Shown: positions 61,010 through 64,000 of the stretch, one piece after another | Position numbering within the stretch: the first letter of the stretch is position 1 | Layout: every line of letters begins with the position of its first letter | DNA from: Flavobacteriaceae bacterium | GTDB lineage: Bacteria > Bacteroidota > Bacteroidia > Flavobacteriales > Flavobacteriaceae | Length of the DNA: 64,000 bases | NCBI GenBank assembly: GCA_031277535.1 | Contig: JAITMD010000003.1 | Location: 62,001 to 126,000, forward strand | Direction: 5' to 3' | Translations under genes and position numbers: made by a program | The notes under the pieces: generated by a model | Databases searched by the model: none | Seen by the model: only the letters and a program-made list of their open reading frames with translations | Told to the model about the DNA's origin: nothing

Positions 61010-61612
61010 TTAGAATTTGAATCCTACTGAAAATTGGAATACTCCATTTTTCATATCTACAAGATCTTTTGTAATAGGATCATTATCTGCTGCACTTTTC
61101 ATTACTTTATTTAAACCTATATTGTAACGAGCGTCAAAGAATAAACCCAAAGGTGTTTCGTATCCTGCCCCAACGTTAGCAGAGAAGTCAACAGTATTAG
61201 TTAAACTTTTGAAATCTTCTCCTCCAATTTTAGATTTAACGTTGAAACCGACTTGTGGACCAACTTGTAGGTTTAACCCATCTAAAATATAGATTTTAGC
61301 CATTACAGGAATGTTGATGTAATCAAAGTTAGCTTTTACATCTTTAAGATCTTCTTGACCTTTAATTTGACTAAGTTTATTTTTTGAACCTTGAGCAGAG
61401 TATAAAATCTCTGGTTGAATCGAAAATTTACTTCCCAAGAAGATTTCAGCAACTCCACCAAAATGGAATCCCGTTAAAGTAGATGTGTCACTTCCGTTGA
61501 TAGCATCTGAAATGTTAAGACCTCCTTTAGCACCTATTTTTAAAGTTTTGTCTTGTGCATATGAAGTTAGTGTCAATGCACCTAATAATAAAGTTAAAGC
61601 AATTTTTTTCAT
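61010..61612 (-). CDS. Outer-membrane beta-barrel protein (OmpA/porin-like family)
   Basis: A 200-residue barrel protein of the outer-membrane beta-barrel family 2. A signal peptide (MKKIALTLLLGALTLTSYAQ) is followed by strands with alternating hydrophobic residues (KIGAKGGLNISDA, FHFGGVAEIFLG, FSIQPEILYSAQGS, and the closing FQFSVGFKF with terminal aromatic). It is a structural or adhesion-type envelope protein of unknown specific role. It has its own -7 element and a strong terminator. Confidence 0.9.
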   Translation of the reverse strand: MKKIALTLLLGALTLTSYAQDKTLKIGAKGGLNISDAINGSDTSTLTGFHFGGVAEIFLGSKFSIQPEILYSAQGSKNKLSQIKGQEDLKDVKANFDYINIPVMAKIYILDGLNLQVGPQVGFNVKSKIGGEDFKSLTNTVDFSANVGAGYETPLGLFFDARYNIGLNKVMKSAADNDPITKDLVDMKNGVFQFSVGFKF

Positions 61613-61958
61613 CTTATGTTGTAATTTATGTTTTACATATTCAAAGATACTAATAAAAAATTAGGCTATAAGCATCTTATTAACGACAGAATAGAGAATT
61701 ATCCTTTTAGTGTAATGGGAAAAGATACAGGTTTTGTAAGAGATAAGGGATAAAAATAGAATAAGGTATAAAAACGCTTTAAAAATTTAGGTTAGAAGTA
61801 AAAATTCTCAATTATATCTGCCAAAAGTATATTTTTTAAGATAAGCTATAAAGCTGATATTTAATAGTGTTTTTGTGCTCAAAAAACGATAAATAAATAG
61901 TTGATTCCAAGATAGAATTAGAAACGATAAGTAGTATATATATCTTAAAGGTTTTTCT
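61613..61958. other. Intergenic stretch between the barrel gene and VF530
   Basis: Apart from the -7 element at 61642-61649, I see no gene in this AT-rich stretch. A 71-codon minus-strand frame (61808-62023) overlaps the real VF530 gene out of frame and is rejected. Confidence 0.6.
61642..61649 (-). promoter_or_regulatory. -7 element of the barrel protein gene
   Basis: TATCTTTG on the minus strand, 29 bases before the ATG. Confidence 0.5.
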
Positions 61959-62198
61959 TTAAGATATATTTTTCTTTGCTTTTTGACGTAGTACAAATAG
62001 ATATAGGCTTTCAACTTTGGCACGTGCCCAAGGAGTTTTTCTTAAGAATTTTAATGAAGAATTGATGTTTGGATCATGAGTGAAGCAACGTATGTTTATT
62101 TGATTGCCTAACCCTTCGAAACCATTATAGTAATCTACTAATTCTTCCAGTATATCTACTAACTTTTTGCCATGAAGAGGATCTTTTGAAGTCTGCAT
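61959..62198 (-). CDS. VF530-family DNA-binding protein
   Basis: A 79-residue protein matching the small VF530/DUF2132 family: KDPLHGKKLVDILEELVDYY, then GLGNQINIRCFTHDPN and the FLRKTPWARAKVESLYL block. A DNA-binding helical fold is known for the Vibrio fischeri member; no biological role is established. It begins seven bases after the FKBP gene and is probably co-transcribed with it. Confidence 0.9.
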   Translation of the reverse strand: MQTSKDPLHGKKLVDILEELVDYYNGFEGLGNQINIRCFTHDPNINSSLKFLRKTPWARAKVESLYLFVLRQKAKKNIS

Positions 62199-62205
62199 TG
62201 TTTTG

Positions 62206-62640
62206 TTATTGTATAGAAAGTAATTCGATTTCGAAAATTAAGGTACTATATGGACCTATTTCTTTATTAATATGCTCATCTTTATAGGCGTATTCTGGAG
62301 GTGTTACCATTGTGAATTTTGTACCCATAGGTAATAGAGGAATAACTTGTTGGTAAGCAGCAATTAATTTGGATAAATTAAAGATTGCAGGTTTTCCACG
62401 TTCGATAGAACTATCAAATACTTGACGACTAACATTTGTTCCGTGATAATGACATTCGACTTTGTCTGCTAAGGTTGCTTTATTACCCGTTCCTAAAACG
62501 TGTACTTGGTAGGCGATACCAGAAGGAAGTACTGTGACGTTTTTGGTGGTAATAAATGTCTTTAGATAGGCACTACCTTCTTCTTTATTTTTTTGCTCTA
62601 ATTGTTCTTTTCGCTTTTTTAGTAATTCTGCTACACTCAT
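62206..62640 (-). CDS. FKBP-type peptidyl-prolyl isomerase
   Basis: A 144-residue FKBP with a charged N-terminal helix (VAELLKKRKEQLEQKNKEE) and a compact domain: GIAYQVHVLGTGNKA, VECHYHGTNVSRQVFDSSIERGKPAIF, AYQQVIPLLPMGTKFTMVTPPEYAYKDEHINKEIGPYSTLIFEIELL. No signal peptide is visible, so it is cytoplasmic. It has the full promoter at 62664-62694 and shares the transcript with the VF530 gene. Confidence 0.92.
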   Translation of the reverse strand: MSVAELLKKRKEQLEQKNKEEGSAYLKTFITTKNVTVLPSGIAYQVHVLGTGNKATLADKVECHYHGTNVSRQVFDSSIERGKPAIFNLSKLIAAYQQVIPLLPMGTKFTMVTPPEYAYKDEHINKEIGPYSTLIFEIELLSIQ

Positions 62641-62663
62641 ATTTTTTGATGTATTTGTTGTTC

Positions 62664-62694
62664 CAAAATTACTTTATTTGAAGTAAGTAGTCAA
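62664..62694 (-). promoter_or_regulatory. Promoter of the FKBP-VF530 operon
   Basis: On the minus strand TTG (62692-62694), 20 bases, TAATTTTG (62664-62671), 23 bases before the ATG. Confidence 0.7.
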
Positions 62695-62715
62695 GATAAA
62701 AGGAATTGTTAGATA

Positions 62716-62749
62716 CAAAAAAAGGAACCACTAAATAGTGATTCCTTTT
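62716..62749 (-). terminator. Terminator of the second tRNA-Pro
   Basis: A stem AAAAGGAA-CACTA/TAGTG-TTCCTTTT with one mismatch, four-base loop, and a T-run on the minus strand. Confidence 0.8.
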
Positions 62750-62751
62750 CG

Positions 62752-62826
62752 TCGGGGTGGCAGGATTCGAACCTGCGACCTCCTGGTCCCAAACCAGGCG
62801 CGATGACCGGGCTACGCTACACCCCG
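62752..62826 (-). tRNA. tRNA-Pro (anticodon TGG), second copy
   Basis: Identical over 75 bases to the copy at 10808-10882, on the opposite strand, with its own promoter (62853-62882) and terminator. CCA is not encoded. Confidence 0.96.
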
Positions 62827-62852
62827 ATTGACTTACTGTGTCATTGCGAGTG

Positions 62853-62882
62853 CAAATATAGGATAATATTCTGTGTCTGCAA
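62853..62882 (-). promoter_or_regulatory. Promoter of the second tRNA-Pro
   Basis: On the minus strand TTG (62880-62882), 19 bases, TATATTTG (62853-62860). Confidence 0.75.
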
Positions 62883-63318
62883 ACGATTCTTTTAAAAATA
62901 TTATTCTTTTTTTTGATATTAAAATTAAGTTGTTGTTATATAGTGTTTTATATTTAAAAAAAATATGCAATTAATTAGTTAGATTATTTTTTGCTGTCAA
63001 TTGTTTGTTTAAAGAGTATTAATCTACCACTTTGTGTGTAATTGTTGCATTTTTGGAAATAGGATATTATGAGTTAATTGTTCTGTAAGGAGAATGGTAG
63101 TTAATATGAAATAAAGTAGATTACTAAAGATTAGAGTTTGTAATTAGTAAGAAGGGAAAGTAAAGTTATTTATGAAACAGAGAAATATCAAATGATTTAA
63201 TTTATCTTTCAATTTGATAGATAATAACTGTTTTATGATTGATATTTTAAATGATTTTTATTTAGACATATTGTATTAAAAAACTATTTTTGTTTAGAAA
63301 CTAAATAAAAGAAGAAAT
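62883..63318. other. Intergenic stretch before trxB
   Basis: AT-rich, with no supported gene. A -7 element TATTTTTG (63285-63292) 26 bases before trxB is its only recognisable signal. Confidence 0.6.
63285..63292 (+). promoter_or_regulatory. -7 element of trxB
   Basis: TATTTTTG, 26 bases before the trxB ATG; the TTG at 63271 is too close (11 bases) to be its -33. Confidence 0.5.
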
Positions 63319-64000
63319 ATGTCAACTATAGAAAGAGTAAAATGCTTAATTGTAGGTTCGGGACCAGCAGGTTACACAGCTGCTATATATGCTGCACGTG
63401 CTAATATGAATCCTGTAATGTATCAGGGAATGCAACCAGGAGGACAATTAACAACGACAAATGAAGTAGAAAACTTTCCAGGATATCCGGAAGGAATAAC
63501 AGGACCAGAGATGATGATGCAATTGCAAGCACAAGCACAACGTTTTGGAACTGATGTACGCGATGGCTGGGTAACTAAAGCGGAATTAGAAGGTGATGTG
63601 AAGAAAGTATGGATAAATGAAACAACTGAGATTCATGCTGATACAATAATTATTTCGACTGGTGCTACAGCAATGTATTTAGGGTTACCATCAGAGCAGC
63701 ATTACCTTTCTTTAGGTGGTGGTGTATCTGCTTGTGCAGTATGTGATGGGTTCTTTTATAGAAATCAAGAAGTAGTAATTGTTGGGGCGGGAGATTCTGC
63801 TTGTGAAGAAGCACACTATTTATCTCATTTGTGTAAAAAAGTGACAATGCTTGTACGTAGTGATAAGTTCCGTGCTTCAAAAATTATGGAAGAGCGTGTA
63901 CGTAATACCGCTAATATTGAGATTTTAATGAATACATCTACAGAAGAAGTATTAGGAGATGGAAATGTAGTAACTGGTATTCGAGTAAAAGATAAAACTT
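63319..64000 (+). CDS. trxB: Thioredoxin-disulfide reductase, cut by the right edge
   Basis: A flavoprotein that reduces thioredoxin with NADPH in the cytoplasm. The 227 visible residues include the FAD motif GSGPAGYTAAIYAAR near 13-27, the GGQLTTTNEVENFPGYP block, the redox CAVC (Cys139 and Cys142, in SACAVCDGFF) and the NADPH-binding GAGDSACEEA. About 90 residues of the C-terminus lie outside the window. Confidence 0.96.
   Translation, partial: MSTIERVKCLIVGSGPAGYTAAIYAARANMNPVMYQGMQPGGQLTTTNEVENFPGYPEGITGPEMMMQLQAQAQRFGTDVRDGWVTKAELEGDVKKVWINETTEIHADTIIISTGATAMYLGLPSEQHYLSLGGGVSACAVCDGFFYRNQEVVIVGAGDSACEEAHYLSHLCKKVTMLVRSDKFRASKIMEERVRNTANIEILMNTSTEEVLGDGNVVTGIRVKDKT

Noticed and set aside
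61808..62023. 71-codon minus-strand frame
   Set aside because: Overlaps the VF530 gene out of frame and continues into AT-rich non-coding sequence.
1..64000. CRISPR arrays, insertion sequences, prophage or toxin-antitoxin genes
   Set aside because: I looked for regularly spaced repeats, transposase or integrase proteins and paired small genes, and found none.

Overview
The window is a contiguous piece of a low-GC Bacteroidetes chromosome, almost certainly Flavobacteriaceae (Flavobacterium/Myroides-like; I cannot fix the genus). The evidence is the gene content (PorQ of the type IX secretion system, the gliding lipoprotein GldI, bacillithiol enzyme BshC, fused CcoN-CcoO), gene orders typical of the family (lon-porQ-cmk; parA-parB-DUF5683-dapB-lepB-wbqC), and many promoters with the Bacteroidetes -33/-7 pattern TTG-N19/20-TAnnTTTG. 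I see no rRNA, insertion sequence, prophage or CRISPR array. Most of the window is core genome.

Layout. 1-6.8 kb: end of an unknown protein gene, lon, porQ, cmk, a nucleoside-type MFS permease. 6.8-11 kb: DEAD-box helicase, NlpC/P60 hydrolase and thiolase on the minus strand, then a Ser-Pro-Arg tRNA cluster. 11-19 kb: DbpA-like helicase, two alpha/beta hydrolases, a lytic transglycosylase, a small GNAT-like protein, mtaB diverging from a peptide-binding lipoprotein. 19-26.6 kb: a 1-kb gene-free stretch with a repeat array, then a membrane-anchored LuxR regulator, a LytTR response regulator with a propeller histidine kinase, and a membrane metallophosphoesterase. 26.6-32.4 kb: ABC-F ATPase, a lysozyme-like protein, a trp attenuator leader (peptide with three consecutive Trp codons plus terminator) in front of a lone trpB, a 58-residue membrane protein, a dienoyl-CoA-reductase-like SDR. 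32.5-40.5 kb: parA-parB-DUF5683-dapB-lepB-wbqC facing a minus-strand operon of a DHH phosphoesterase, gldI and a cyclophilin-FKBP lipoprotein. 40.5-50.5 kb: a complete cbb3 oxidase locus (Crp/Fnr regulator, ccoI, ccoS, fused ccoNO, ccoQ, ccoP, ccoG, ccoH, SafE-like protein). 50.5-64 kb: bshC, a membrane MutS-like ATPase, lpxK-pnp, nif3 with a coiled-coil protein, hydrolase, rluF, alkB, an outer-membrane barrel, VF530-FKBP, a second tRNA-Pro and the start of trxB.

How it fits together. The cbb3 locus is the most coherent system. Its FNR-type regulator is transcribed away from ccoI, and FNR-like boxes sit at exactly the same distance (29.5 bp) upstream of the -7 elements of both the ccoI and the ccoS-NO-Q-P promoters, where a class II activator would bind (about -41.5). 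The trp leader/trpB unit suggests Trp-responsive attenuation of a single-gene transcript. Other points worth a look are G-rich arrays of 11-bp units in two intergenic regions, two genes whose -7 element sits only four bases before the ATG (probable leaderless mRNAs), and a coiled-coil protein whose C-terminal zinc-ribbon cysteines have all been replaced. I found no clearly new multi-gene system; the regulatory arrangements are the most novel-looking content.
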